Assembly: GCA_963730305.1 (NCBI GenBank)
Contig: CAVSRB010000006.1
Coordinates: 62,001-126,000, forward strand
Reading direction: 5' to 3'
Length of the DNA stretch: 64,000 bases
Source of the DNA: CAMYMQ01 sp963730305
GTDB lineage: Bacteria > Pseudomonadota > Alphaproteobacteria > Bin65
The notes below the pieces were generated by a model that saw only the letters and a list, made by a program, of their open reading frames with translations, searched no databases and was not told the origin of the DNA. How positions within the stretch are numbered: the first letter of the stretch is position 1; each line of letters starts with the position of its first letter. The position numbers were made by a program, and so were the translations under genes. Below, in pieces: positions 29,850 to 38,594 of this stretch.

Positions 29850-30622
29850 GGCTGCAGGACCGAGCTGACCAGGAGCTGGGTATAGGGATGCTGGGGATCG
29901 TCGAGCACCTGGTCGGTCAGGCCGGCTTCGACGACGCGGCCGCCGCGCATCACCATCAGCCGGTGCGACAAGAGCCGGGCGACGGCGAGGTCGTGGGTGA
30001 CGATCACCGCCGACAGGCCGAGATCGGCGGTCAGGCCGCGGAGCAGGTCGAGCAGCCGCGCCTGGACCGAGACGTCGAGGCCGCCGGTCGGCTCGTCCAT
30101 GAACACGAGGCGCGGATGGGTCACCAGGTTGCGGGCGATCTGGACGCGCTGCTGCATGCCGCCGGAAAAGGTGATCGGCGGGTCGTCGATCCGCGCGGTG
30201 TCGACCTCGACCCGGTCGAGCCAGTCGCAGGCGTCGCGCCGGATGCCGCCATAGTGCCGGGCCCCGACCGCCATCAGCCGTTCGGCGACGTTGGCGCCGG
30301 CGCTGACATGAGGGCGCAACCCGTCGCGCGGGTTCTGGTGGACGAAGCCCCAGTCGGTGCGCATGAGAAACCGCCGCTCGGGCTCGGACAAGGCGAACAC
30401 GTCGCGCTGCGCACCATCGCGCATGCGGTAGCGCACGGCACCCCGGTCCGGCGCGATCAGCGCCGAGAGGCAGCGCAGGAGGGTCGTCTTGCCCGATCCC
30501 GATTCGCCGACGATGCCGAGCACCTCGCCGTCGTAGAGGTCGAAGGCGACGTCCTCGCAGGCGGCGATCCGGCCGAAGCGCTTGGTCAGGCCCTCGACCT
30601 CGAGAAGGGGCGTCTCCGTCAT
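29846..30622 (-). CDS. phnK: C-P lyase complex ATPase PhnK
   Basis: A 258-residue ABC-type ATPase with Walker A GESGSGKTT, PhnK-typical DWGFVHQNPRDGLR, signature FSGGMQQR and Walker B LVFMDEPTGGLD. PhnK docks on the PhnGHIJ core. It overlaps phnJ upstream and phnL downstream by four bases each. Confidence 0.93.
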   Translation of the reverse strand: MTETPLLEVEGLTKRFGRIAACEDVAFDLYDGEVLGIVGESGSGKTTLLRCLSALIAPDRGAVRYRMRDGAQRDVFALSEPERRFLMRTDWGFVHQNPRDGLRPHVSAGANVAERLMAVGARHYGGIRRDACDWLDRVEVDTARIDDPPITFSGGMQQRVQIARNLVTHPRLVFMDEPTGGLDVSVQARLLDLLRGLTADLGLSAVIVTHDLAVARLLSHRLMVMRGGRVVEAGLTDQVLDDPQHPYTQLLVSSVLQP

Positions 30623-31515
30623 TCGGCCGCGGCTCCTTCGGCGCCGCGCTCGGTGTCGTCACCGCGGCGCTTGCCGCAATAGTCGCTGTCCGAGCAGACG
30701 AACATCCGGCCTCCGCGGTCGTCGGTGACGACCTCGTCCAGGAAGCTGTCGCCCGCACCGCACAGGGCGCAGGTCTGGCCCCAGGTCTGGACGGCGAAGG
30801 GGTGATCGTCGAAGTCGAGGCTGCGGACGGAAGTGAAGGGCGGGACAGCATAGACGCGCTGTTCCCGCCCAGCACCGAAGAGCTGGAGGCTCCTCATCCG
30901 GTGCATCTTGGGATTGTCGAATTTGGGGATCGGCGACGGGTCCATCACGTAGCGGCCGTTGACCAGGACCGGATAGGCATAGGTCGTCGCGATGCGTCCG
31001 TGGCGGGCGATGTCCTCGTACAGCTTGACGTGCATCAGGCCGTATTCGGACAGGGCGTGCAGCTTGCGCGTCTCGGTCTCGCGCGGCTCGAGATAGCGCA
31101 GCGGTTCCGGGATCGGCACCTGGTAGACCAGGATCTGGTCGTCCCGCAGCGGCGTCTCGGGGATCCGGTGCCGGGTCTGGATCAGGGTGGCGTCCTCGGT
31201 CCGTTCGGTCGTGCGCACCCCGGTCATCCGGCGGAAGAACTTGCGGATGCTGACCGCGTTGGTGGTGTCGTCCGAGCCCTGGTCGATCACTTTCAGCACG
31301 TCGTCCGGCCCGATCAGGCTCGCGGTGACCTGGATGCCGCCGGTGCCCCAGCCGAACGGCATCGGCATCTCGCGACTGGCGAACGGCACCTGGTAGCCTG
31401 GGATGGCGACCGCCTTGAGCAGCGCGCGGCGCAGCGCCCGCTTGGTCTGCTCGTCGAGGAAGGCGAAGTTGTAGCCCGTCTCCCGGCGCTCGGTCGGTAT
31501 GGCGGGAGTGGTCAT
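30619..31515 (-). CDS. phnJ: Alpha-D-ribose 1-methylphosphonate 5-phosphate C-P lyase PhnJ
   Basis: A 298-residue radical SAM C-P lyase. The cysteine cluster reads CALCGAGDSF, then MFVCSDSDYCGKR: two cysteines three residues apart (Cys-x2-Cys) and two more about 20 and 27 residues on, the pattern that holds the 4Fe-4S cluster and the catalytic cysteine. The start YNFAFLDEQTKRALRRALLK is strongly conserved. It cleaves the carbon-phosphorus bond, releasing the alkane and ribose cyclic phosphate. ATG 31515 overlaps the phnI stop. Confidence 0.95.
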   Translation of the reverse strand: MTTPAIPTERRETGYNFAFLDEQTKRALRRALLKAVAIPGYQVPFASREMPMPFGWGTGGIQVTASLIGPDDVLKVIDQGSDDTTNAVSIRKFFRRMTGVRTTERTEDATLIQTRHRIPETPLRDDQILVYQVPIPEPLRYLEPRETETRKLHALSEYGLMHVKLYEDIARHGRIATTYAYPVLVNGRYVMDPSPIPKFDNPKMHRMRSLQLFGAGREQRVYAVPPFTSVRSLDFDDHPFAVQTWGQTCALCGAGDSFLDEVVTDDRGGRMFVCSDSDYCGKRRGDDTERGAEGAAAE

Positions 31516-32636
31516 TCGGCGGCCTCCGCCTGGGGTGTGGCCCATTCGGCGCGCATTTTGCGGACCAGCTCCAGCTCCGACTGGAAGTCGACATAGTGCG
31601 GCAGCTTCAGATGCTCGACGAAGCCGGTCGCCTGGACGTTGTCGGCATGGGCGAGAACGAACTCCTGGTCCTGGGCGGGGGCATCCATCTCCTCGCCCAA
31701 TTCCTCCGCGCGCAGCGCGCGGTCGACCAGCGCCATCGACATGGCCTTGCGCTCGCCGTGGCCGAAGGCGAGGCCGTAGCCCTGGGTGAATTGCGGCGGC
31801 CGTTCCTTGGACCCGGTGAACTGGTTGATGAGCTGGCACTCGGTCACCTCGATCTCGCCGACGACGATCGGGAAGCCGAGTTCCGGCGGCGTGTAGTCGA
31901 CCTCGACCGCGCCGTAGCGGATTTCGCCGGCGAAGGGATGGGTGCGGCCGTAGCCGCGCTGGGTCGAATAGCCGAGGCCGAGCAGGTAGCCCTCGTCGCC
32001 GCGGGCGAGCGCCTGGAGCCGCTGGTCGCGGTCGGCCGGGAAGCTGATCGGTCGTCGGGTGATATCGCCGGGTTCGGCCTCCGCGCCGTCCGGCGTCCGG
32101 TCCGGCGTCTCCTGCTCGATCAACCCCTCCTGGTCGAGAATCGAGACGACGCGGGGCGGTGATGGCGCCGCGGGGGCTTCTTCGGGCGCCTCTGTGGCGA
32201 GCGGCGCCGGCTCGGCAAGCGATACCCCCTCTTCGGCGAGCTCGAAGTCGATCAGCCGGTGGGTGTAGTCGAAGGTCGGGCCCAGGATCTGGCCGCCGGG
32301 CAGATCCTTGAACGTCGCGGACACCCGCCGCTTGACCGTCATTCGCGCGGTGTCGATCGGTGCGCCGTAACCGAAACGGGGCAGGGTGGTGCGATAGGCG
32401 CGGACCAGGAAGATCGCCTCGATCAGGTCGCCCCGCGCTTGCTTGATCGCGGTCGCCGCGAGCTCGCGATCATAGAGCGAGCCCTCGGTCATCACCCGGT
32501 CGACCGCGAGCGAGAGCTGTCCGGCGATCTGGCCGACGGACAGTTCGGGGATGGCCGGGTCGCCCCGACGCTCCGCGTCGAGCCAGTCGTGGGCCGCATC
32601 GATCGCGCGTTCGCCGCCCTTTACCGCGACATACAT
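31512..32636 (-). CDS. phnI: C-P lyase core subunit PhnI
   Basis: A 374-residue protein starting YVAVKGGERAIDAAHDWLDA, as in all PhnI proteins, with GDPAIPELSVGQIAGQLSLA and the metal-binding HADNVQATGFVEHLKLPHYV near the end. In the complex it acts as nucleosidase, displacing adenine from ATP with phosphonate. It sits between phnH and phnJ with a 4-base gap and a 4-base overlap respectively. Confidence 0.95.
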   Translation of the reverse strand: MYVAVKGGERAIDAAHDWLDAERRGDPAIPELSVGQIAGQLSLAVDRVMTEGSLYDRELAATAIKQARGDLIEAIFLVRAYRTTLPRFGYGAPIDTARMTVKRRVSATFKDLPGGQILGPTFDYTHRLIDFELAEEGVSLAEPAPLATEAPEEAPAAPSPPRVVSILDQEGLIEQETPDRTPDGAEAEPGDITRRPISFPADRDQRLQALARGDEGYLLGLGYSTQRGYGRTHPFAGEIRYGAVEVDYTPPELGFPIVVGEIEVTECQLINQFTGSKERPPQFTQGYGLAFGHGERKAMSMALVDRALRAEELGEEMDAPAQDQEFVLAHADNVQATGFVEHLKLPHYVDFQSELELVRKMRAEWATPQAEAAE

Positions 32637-32640
32637 CGGC

Positions 32641-33237
32641 TCAGTCCTCCACCGTCACGGACCGCGGCAGCGCCGCTACCTGGCGCCCCGCGGCGAGAAA
32701 GATATCGACGCCAAGCGGGAACTCCGCATTGTTGGCCGCGACCCGAGCCCAGAAGTCCGCCGGCAGCGGCGCCGCATCGAGGCGGGCGACGATCTCGATA
32801 CCGGGCCCGCCCAGGCGCACGCCCCGGTCGCCGCTCAGCGCCGCGACCTGCAGGATCAAGGTGGTCGAGCGATCGGGAAACTCCGGCGTTCCCGGGTCGA
32901 AGGCGTCGAACGGCGGGCAGGACGCGGCGTCGACGATCAGCGCAAAGGCCGCCTTCGCGGGATCGTCGACGATCGGGCAGCCGCAGTGGAAGCGGAGGTG
33001 GTCGGGTAATCCGTCCGACCGTGCCGCGGGGTCGAGCCATACCGGCGTGTCGCCGTCGGCCAGGGTCAGCAGCAGCGCGAGCGCCGCCGGCGCGGCTGCG
33101 CCGATCGGGTCGGGCGCCGCGGGGAGTTCGACGATGGATCCGGGGTGGGCGATCGCGTCGAGTGCCGCCCGGAAGGCCGATTGCGCGGCGAGTACGGGGT
33201 CGGTCGGGTTGTGGCCGCCGTATGGGCTCGAGGCCAT
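32641..33237 (-). CDS. phnH: C-P lyase core subunit PhnH
   Basis: A 198-residue PhnH (SAFRAALDAIAHPGSIVELP near the start; FRAALDAIAHPG is the family hallmark, and RLGGPGIE in the middle). Structural core subunit of the PhnGHIJ complex. It lies 2 bases after phnG and 4 bases before phnI. Confidence 0.93.
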   Translation of the reverse strand: MASSPYGGHNPTDPVLAAQSAFRAALDAIAHPGSIVELPAAPDPIGAAAPAALALLLTLADGDTPVWLDPAARSDGLPDHLRFHCGCPIVDDPAKAAFALIVDAASCPPFDAFDPGTPEFPDRSTTLILQVAALSGDRGVRLGGPGIEIVARLDAAPLPADFWARVAANNAEFPLGVDIFLAAGRQVAALPRSVTVED

Positions 33238-33239
33238 GG

Positions 33240-33719
33240 TCAGTCCTCACCTCGGACCAGGGTAAAGAACTCCACGCGCGTCGAAGCCGCCTTGTTCTGC
33301 AACTTGGCCCGGCGCGCCGCCTGAGTGGCGGCCAGCGGTTCGATGATGGTCCGGTGGACATGGTCGCCGGATTCCTCGCGCTGGAGCAGGGCGTCGAGGA
33401 TGGCGGCCAGCTCGGCGTGGCGCTTGTTGCGGCCGGCGACGTATGCGTGGCCGACGATGCCGTCGCCGAGCCGGACCGAGCATCGGGTCACGGTCATCTC
33501 GCCGAGATTGAACCGGTCGCCGGTGCCGCCGGCGCGGCCACGGGTCATCACCATGCCGGTCTCCGCAGGCCGCAGGTACTCGACCTCGGGCGCCTCTGCG
33601 CCGATCGTGCTCTTCCACAACACGGAGAGATCCTCGGGGGCGGCGCAGGCGAGCACCGCCATCCATCGCTGCCGCGCGCTGTGATCGGCCTGCCGGGGCG
33701 ATGGTTGCTCTGCTGTCAC
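33240..33719 (-). CDS. phnG: C-P lyase core subunit PhnG
   Basis: A 159-residue PhnG with RQRWMAVLACAAPEDL, FNLGEMTVTRCSVRLGDG and VGHAYVAGRNKRHAELAAI, all typical of the family. GTG 33719 is the start. It is first gene of the catalytic operon and divergent from phnF, with the PhnF-type operator in between. Confidence 0.93.
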   Translation of the reverse strand: MTAEQPSPRQADHSARQRWMAVLACAAPEDLSVLWKSTIGAEAPEVEYLRPAETGMVMTRGRAGGTGDRFNLGEMTVTRCSVRLGDGIVGHAYVAGRNKRHAELAAILDALLQREESGDHVHRTIIEPLAATQAARRAKLQNKAASTRVEFFTLVRGED

Positions 33720-33758
33720 GTCAACGGCTCTCGGCGCAGGTAGACAAATCGGAAATTC

Positions 33759-33774
33759 ATCTAGACATCTAGAT
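33759..33774. promoter_or_regulatory. Tandem TCTAGA-centred repeat between phnG and phnF (candidate PhnF operator)
   Basis: ATCTAGAC followed directly by ATCTAGAT, two copies of a palindromic TCTAGA core 8 bases apart, in the AT-rich 117-base spacer between the divergent phnG and phnF genes. GntR/UTRA regulators such as PhnF bind short palindromes here, so this is the likely operator for both promoters. Confidence 0.6.
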
Positions 33775-33836
33775 TACTTTCATTTTCTATATCATGCCGA
33801 TGGTCCGGCGAGAAGACGGCGACGGGTGAAATTTAC

Positions 33837-34580
33837 GTGACAGGCCTGTCCGAAGAGATCGAGCGCGGTGGCGGCCGGGCGGTCTGGGCGCAGATCGCCG
33901 ACGCGCTGCGCGAGAAGATCGTCAGCGGCGACTACGCGCCGGGCGCCGCCATGCCGACTGAAGCGGTGTTGGCGGAGCGATTCGACGTCAACCGCCACAC
34001 CGTGCGCCGCGCCATGCGGCACCTGGTCGAGGGCGGCCTGGTCCGGGTCGAGCAGGGCCGCGGCAGCTTCGTGTCCGAAAGCGTGCTCGACTATGTCGTC
34101 GGCCGCCGGACACGCTTTTCCGAGAGCCTGTCCAGTGCCGACAGCGCGCTACAGCGAATTCTGCTGTTCGCAGACAAGGTGCGGGCCGACAAACGTCTGG
34201 CCGAGAACCTGGGGCTCCATGCCGGCGTGTCGGTGTGGCGGCTCGAACTGCTCGGCACGTCGGACGAACGCCCGATCAGCGTCGCCTCGCACTATTTCAG
34301 CGCTCGCCGCTTTCCCGACTTTCCCTCGGTCTTCGCGCGTTGCGGCACGATCTCCAGCGCGCTCGCGTCGATGGGGGTGCCGGACTACACCCGGCAATGG
34401 ACCCGGGTCACCGCGGTGCTGCCCGACGCCCGCGACGCGCAGCTGCTCCAGCAGCCGCGGTCCCGGCCGGTGCTGCGCACCGATGCGGTGAATGTCGACG
34501 GGGAGGGCAATCCGATCGAATTCGGTCGCGCCCGTTTCGCCGGCGACCGGATCCAGCTTCTGGTCGACGGAGCGGCCTGA
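33837..34580 (+). CDS. phnF: GntR-family phosphonate-operon regulator PhnF
   Basis: A 247-residue regulator with winged helix (residues 15-85; WAQIADALREKIVSGDYAPG, RFDVNRHTVRRAMRHLVEGG) and a C-terminal UTRA ligand-binding domain (RIQLLVDGAA at the end). It starts at GTG 33837. Its place beside phnG and the intergenic repeat make it the repressor of the C-P lyase operon. Confidence 0.92.
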   Translation: MTGLSEEIERGGGRAVWAQIADALREKIVSGDYAPGAAMPTEAVLAERFDVNRHTVRRAMRHLVEGGLVRVEQGRGSFVSESVLDYVVGRRTRFSESLSSADSALQRILLFADKVRADKRLAENLGLHAGVSVWRLELLGTSDERPISVASHYFSARRFPDFPSVFARCGTISSALASMGVPDYTRQWTRVTAVLPDARDAQLLQQPRSRPVLRTDAVNVDGEGNPIEFGRARFAGDRIQLLVDGAA

Positions 34581-34595
34581 GCGTCGCCGGGTGGT

Positions 34596-36125
34596 CTAGG
34601 CGGCGCCGCCGCGTTCGAGCGTCGCGACGCGGCCATAGGCGTCGTCGAACCGCTCGATGTCGTCCTCGCCGAGATAGGCGCCGATCTGGACCTCGATGAT
34701 GACGAGGTCGCCGTCGCCCGTGTTGACCAGGCGGTGGATCGCGCCCTGTGGCACCGCGACGAAGTCCGACGCGGCGATCGCGTGGATCTTGTCGTCGACG
34801 ATCGCTTCGCCCTGGCCCGCGATGACGGTCCATTGCTCCGATCGGTGGCGGTGGCGTTGCAGCGAGATGCTGTCGCCGGGCGTCAGACGAAGCTGCTTGA
34901 CCTGATATCCCTCGCCGCGCTCGATGACCCGGTAGCCGCCCCACGGCTTGCGGTGCTCGACGCTGATCCGGGTCTCGTTGCGGGCGTCTTCGTCGAGCCG
35001 CTCGACCAGCGATTTGACGTCTTCGGTGCGGCTCCGGTCGGCGACCAGCACCGCGTCCGACGTCTCGACGACGACGAGGTTGCTCGCCCCCAGTACGGTG
35101 ACCAGCCGGGAGCCCGAGCGGATATAGGAATGGTTGGAGTCGATCGCGACCACATCGCCGATCGCGACGATGTTGCTGTCGCCGTGGATTCCCGCCTGCG
35201 GCGCGAGTTCGGAGATCGACCGCCAGGTGCCCAGGTCGCTCCAGCCGAAGCTGCAGCGGCAGACCGCGGCGTTCTCGGTCTTCTCCATCACCGCGTAGTC
35301 GAAGGATTCGGCATCGAGCGCAGCGAAATGGCCTTCGTCGGGAATGAAGAAGCGCTCCTCGGTTCGCCCCGCGTCGACCGCCTTGGCCACCCCGGCGGGC
35401 AGCGCGGGTGACCATCGGGCGAACTCGGCTTCGAGCGTCTCGAGCGTGGCGAGGAAGAGGCCGCAGTTCCAGAGATAGCCGCCCTCGGCCACCAGCGTCC
35501 GGGCGTAATCGGGCGCCGGCTTCTCGATGAAGGCGTCGACGTGCCGGCATTCGGAACCTTCGCGGACGGGAGCGCCCGGTCGGATATAGCCGTAGCCGGT
35601 CTCCGGCGTGACGGCCGGCACGCCCAGGGTCACGACCTTGCCGAGGTCGGCGCCCTGCATGCCGATCTGCACCGACGCGATGAAGGCGCCCGGGTCGTCG
35701 ACCAAGTGGTCGGACGGGGCGATCAGCAGCACGGCGTCGTCGCGGTCGAACTTCTTGAGGTAGGCGCTGGCCAGGGCGATCGCCGGCGCGGTGTTCTTGC
35801 CCTGCGGCTCCAGGATAATCGCTTTCGGCGTCGCGCCCACTGCGGCGGCCTGCTGTTCGACGACGTGGCGGTGTTCGGTCGAGCAGATGATCAGCGGCGC
35901 ATCGAACACCGTCGGATCCTGCATCCGCTTCAGCGTCGCCTGGAACGGCGATTCGTCGCCGAGCAGGGTGACGAACTGCTTGGGCATGTCGGCGCGCGAG
36001 ATCGGCCACAGGCGCGTGCCCCGGCCGCCCGCGAGGATGACCGGGACGATCCGCGCACCCGACCGTGCGCCGCCACCCGCGCCGGCTTCGTCGGTGCCCC
36101 CCGGCTTATTCAACTCACCCGTCAT
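34596..36125 (-). CDS. manC: Mannose-1-phosphate guanylyltransferase / mannose-6-phosphate isomerase
   Basis: A 509-residue bifunctional enzyme. The N-terminal nucleotidyltransferase has VILAGGRGTRLWPISR, DMPKQFVTL and DAFIEKPAPDYARTL. The C-terminal type II isomerase is a cupin (RHRHRSEQWTVIAGQGEAIV). It makes GDP-mannose. It is convergent with phnF and divergent from the lipid-synthesis genes, so it probably supplies mannose to the glycosyltransferases of the island. ATG 36125 begins a variable Gly-rich tail before the conserved domain. Confidence 0.92.
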   Translation of the reverse strand: MTGELNKPGGTDEAGAGGGARSGARIVPVILAGGRGTRLWPISRADMPKQFVTLLGDESPFQATLKRMQDPTVFDAPLIICSTEHRHVVEQQAAAVGATPKAIILEPQGKNTAPAIALASAYLKKFDRDDAVLLIAPSDHLVDDPGAFIASVQIGMQGADLGKVVTLGVPAVTPETGYGYIRPGAPVREGSECRHVDAFIEKPAPDYARTLVAEGGYLWNCGLFLATLETLEAEFARWSPALPAGVAKAVDAGRTEERFFIPDEGHFAALDAESFDYAVMEKTENAAVCRCSFGWSDLGTWRSISELAPQAGIHGDSNIVAIGDVVAIDSNHSYIRSGSRLVTVLGASNLVVVETSDAVLVADRSRTEDVKSLVERLDEDARNETRISVEHRKPWGGYRVIERGEGYQVKQLRLTPGDSISLQRHRHRSEQWTVIAGQGEAIVDDKIHAIAASDFVAVPQGAIHRLVNTGDGDLVIIEVQIGAYLGEDDIERFDDAYGRVATLERGGAA

Positions 36126-36507
36126 CTGCCTGTACCCGCAAGTCGGCCTACGGAAGCCCCCGAGACACGCGTAGCGAAGCGCTGCCGAGCGCGCGAATGT
36201 CGCATCCGGCGCATTCACGGCAGACTGCCTGCGTGTCAGCCGGTATCATCTTCCGTTGGAACGGCTGGCACAATGCCGTATTAGCAAGTTCGAAATTTTC
36301 GCGACTCCAACCGAAACGCCGGCTCGTGGGCAGATTCCATGCGCCGTGCCGGAGATATCCGAAGGGAGGCCATGTTCCCGTCAGGCAGCGAAGAAGCGCG
36401 AAGGCGCGACGTGGACGTGCGGGCCGGCGTCTGCGGCCGGCGCGTGGTCGCACACTCCTGATGGCCGTGGGTCTGCCGAGAATCCCGTGACATCGACGAG
36501 CTCTGAA
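36126..36507. other. Divergent spacer between manC and the ketoacyl synthase gene
   Basis: 382 bases without a supported gene. A weak sigma-70-like pair, TTGGAA (36256-36261) and TATTAG (36279-36284) with 17-base spacing, points toward the ketoacyl synthase gene. Nothing else was recognised; upstream extension of the synthase frame into this region looks non-coding. Confidence 0.35.
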
Positions 36508-37791
36508 ATGCCGAAGCGCCGGATTGCCGTGACAGGCTTGGCGATCAATACCCCGCTGGCCGATACGCTCGACCCGTTCCTGGACGCGTTGTTGGCCGGC
36601 AAGTCGTCGATCTCGCGCTGGCACGGGTTCGATGCCGACCAGATCTACAGCAAGGTCGGCGGCGATCTCTCGGACTACGACCCGAAAGCCAAGCTCGAGC
36701 GGCTCAAGGACGACATCCCGGAAGCGGTCTACGCCCGCTTGCGGCACTTCATGCGCCGGGCACCCTGGTCGACCAAGCTGTCCACCCTGGTCGCCACCGA
36801 CGCGTGGCGGGACGCGGGCCTCGCCGACGCCGATTTCGACAACGGCCAGTTCTCCGTCGTCGTCGGCGGGCACAATTTGAACTCGATGTACACCCGCAAG
36901 AACAACGAGGTCTTCGACGAGGAGCCGGACTATATCGACGCCATGTTCGCCCTGTGCAGCCTGGATACCGACCATGCGGGGTCGGTGTCGGAGGTGCTGC
37001 AGGCGAAGGGGCCGATCTACACCGTCGGATCGGCCTGTGCGAGCGCCAACACGGCGATGCGCTGCGCGATCGACGAGATCCGCCACCACGACAACAAGGT
37101 GGCGATGGTCGTCGGTCCGGCGCTGGATTTCTCGCCGGTCGACCTGCACGCGATGGCGCTGATGGGAGCGATCGGCTTCCAGAGCTTCAACGACGAGCCG
37201 ACGCGCGCCAGCCGCCCCTATGACTCGCGGCGCGAGGGCTTCATCCCGGCCCACGGCGCCGCTGCCATCGTCCTCGAAGACATGGAGTTCGCGCAGGCGC
37301 GCGGCGCGCGGATCCACGCCGAGGCGCTCGGCGTCGAGGCGCGCTCGGACGGCAACCACCTGCCCAACCCCTCCGCCGAAGGCCAGGCGGCGACGATGCG
37401 CGCGGCGCTGTCGAGCGCCGGCGTGGCGCCGGAACAGATCGGTTTCGTCAGCGCCCACGCGACCTCGACGCCGCTGGGCGACGTGGTCGAGATCCGATCG
37501 ATCCGAGACGTGTTCGCGGGGCACGCCAAGGAGCTCAAGATCAACGCGCCGAAATCGATGCTCGGCCACACCTGCTGGTCGGCGCCGGTGGTCGAGGCGG
37601 TGGCCGCCATCCTCCAGATGAAGGCGGGGCGCGTGCACGGCTCGATCAATATCGACGACATGGACCCGGAGGTCGATCTCGACGTCTGCGCCGACGGGTC
37701 CCAGGACCATGCGTTCGAGTATATGATGAACAACTCGTTCGGCTTCGGCGGCATCAATTGCGTCAGCATCTTCAAACGCTACGAGCGCTAG
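36508..37791 (+). CDS. Beta-ketoacyl-ACP synthase (KAS II/PKS-type)
   Basis: A 427-residue thiolase-fold enzyme with an intact Cys-His-His triad: Cys177 (TVGSACASA), His317 (SAHATSTPLGD) and His354 (MLGHTCWSAP). It condenses an acyl chain with malonyl-ACP. It differs from housekeeping FabF in its insert near residues 120-165 and its YMMNNSFGFGGIN end, as in specialised fatty-acid or polyketide systems. It heads a plus-strand run of a FabG-like and two FabL-like reductases. A GTG seven codons upstream of ATG 36508 is an alternative start. Confidence 0.87.
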   Translation: MPKRRIAVTGLAINTPLADTLDPFLDALLAGKSSISRWHGFDADQIYSKVGGDLSDYDPKAKLERLKDDIPEAVYARLRHFMRRAPWSTKLSTLVATDAWRDAGLADADFDNGQFSVVVGGHNLNSMYTRKNNEVFDEEPDYIDAMFALCSLDTDHAGSVSEVLQAKGPIYTVGSACASANTAMRCAIDEIRHHDNKVAMVVGPALDFSPVDLHAMALMGAIGFQSFNDEPTRASRPYDSRREGFIPAHGAAAIVLEDMEFAQARGARIHAEALGVEARSDGNHLPNPSAEGQAATMRAALSSAGVAPEQIGFVSAHATSTPLGDVVEIRSIRDVFAGHAKELKINAPKSMLGHTCWSAPVVEAVAAILQMKAGRVHGSINIDDMDPEVDLDVCADGSQDHAFEYMMNNSFGFGGINCVSIFKRYER

Positions 37792-37801
37792 GACGGCCTC
37801 G

Positions 37802-38542
37802 ATGAATTTTTTCATCACCGGAGGCTCCCGCGGGATCGGCGCTGGACTGGTGCGCGACCTCGCCGCCGCCGGCCACGACGTCGCCTTCACCTACCGTGCC
37901 AATCGGGAACTCGCCGAGGCGCTGGTCACCGAGGTGGCGACGGCGCATCCGGAACGGACGTGCCGCACCTATGGGCTGGACGTGCGCGACAGTGCCGCGG
38001 TGGACGCGGTAGGCGAACAGGCGATCGACGATTTCGACCAGATCGATGCGGTGGTGGTGAATGCGGCCGCCAACCATATCGGGCTCGCCCTGTCGACCAC
38101 CGATGACGATTGGTGCGACGTGATCGAGACCAACCTGTCGGGCAGCTTCTACCTGACCCGCCAGTTCGTCCCGCATTTCCTCGCCAACCGGTCCGGGCGT
38201 TTCGTCTTCATGTCGTCGGTCGCCGCCTACGGTATGTCCGGGGCGGCCGCCTATTCGGCGAGCAAGGCCGGATTGCTCGGCCTGATGAAGTCGATCGCCA
38301 AGGAATACGGCGCCAAGGGCATCACCAGCAACGCGCTGGTGCTCGGCTACTTCAACACCGACATGACCCGCGATCTCGCCCCCCAGGACCAGCAGGAGCT
38401 GTGGCTGAAGCTGTGTCCGGTCCACCGGGTCGGCGAGATCAGCGAAATCGCCGCGGCCGTCCAGTACCTGTCGTCGGAAGGCGGCGCCTTCGTCAACGGC
38501 GAGGCGCTCAACCTGACCGGCGGGCTGAATTGGGCGGCGTGA
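37802..38542 (+). CDS. FabG-like 3-ketoacyl-ACP reductase (SDR)
   Basis: A 246-residue classical short-chain dehydrogenase: cofactor loop ITGGSRGIGAG, NAAAN-type segment, catalytic Ser in MSSVAAYGMSG and YSASK. C-terminal LSSEGGAFVNGEALNLTGG is the FabG-type end. It would reduce the 3-ketoacyl product of the synthase 10 bases upstream. Confidence 0.87.
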   Translation: MNFFITGGSRGIGAGLVRDLAAAGHDVAFTYRANRELAEALVTEVATAHPERTCRTYGLDVRDSAAVDAVGEQAIDDFDQIDAVVVNAAANHIGLALSTTDDDWCDVIETNLSGSFYLTRQFVPHFLANRSGRFVFMSSVAAYGMSGAAAYSASKAGLLGLMKSIAKEYGAKGITSNALVLGYFNTDMTRDLAPQDQQELWLKLCPVHRVGEISEIAAAVQYLSSEGGAFVNGEALNLTGGLNWAA

Positions 38543-38594
38543 GCGGGGGCTTCCGGCGGGACGGGCGAACGGCGGCGAATCGGGACCTAGGACC

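Noticed and set aside
36268..36284. Sigma-54-like TGGCAC before the ketoacyl synthase gene
   Set aside because: The required TTGC element at the correct spacing is absent.
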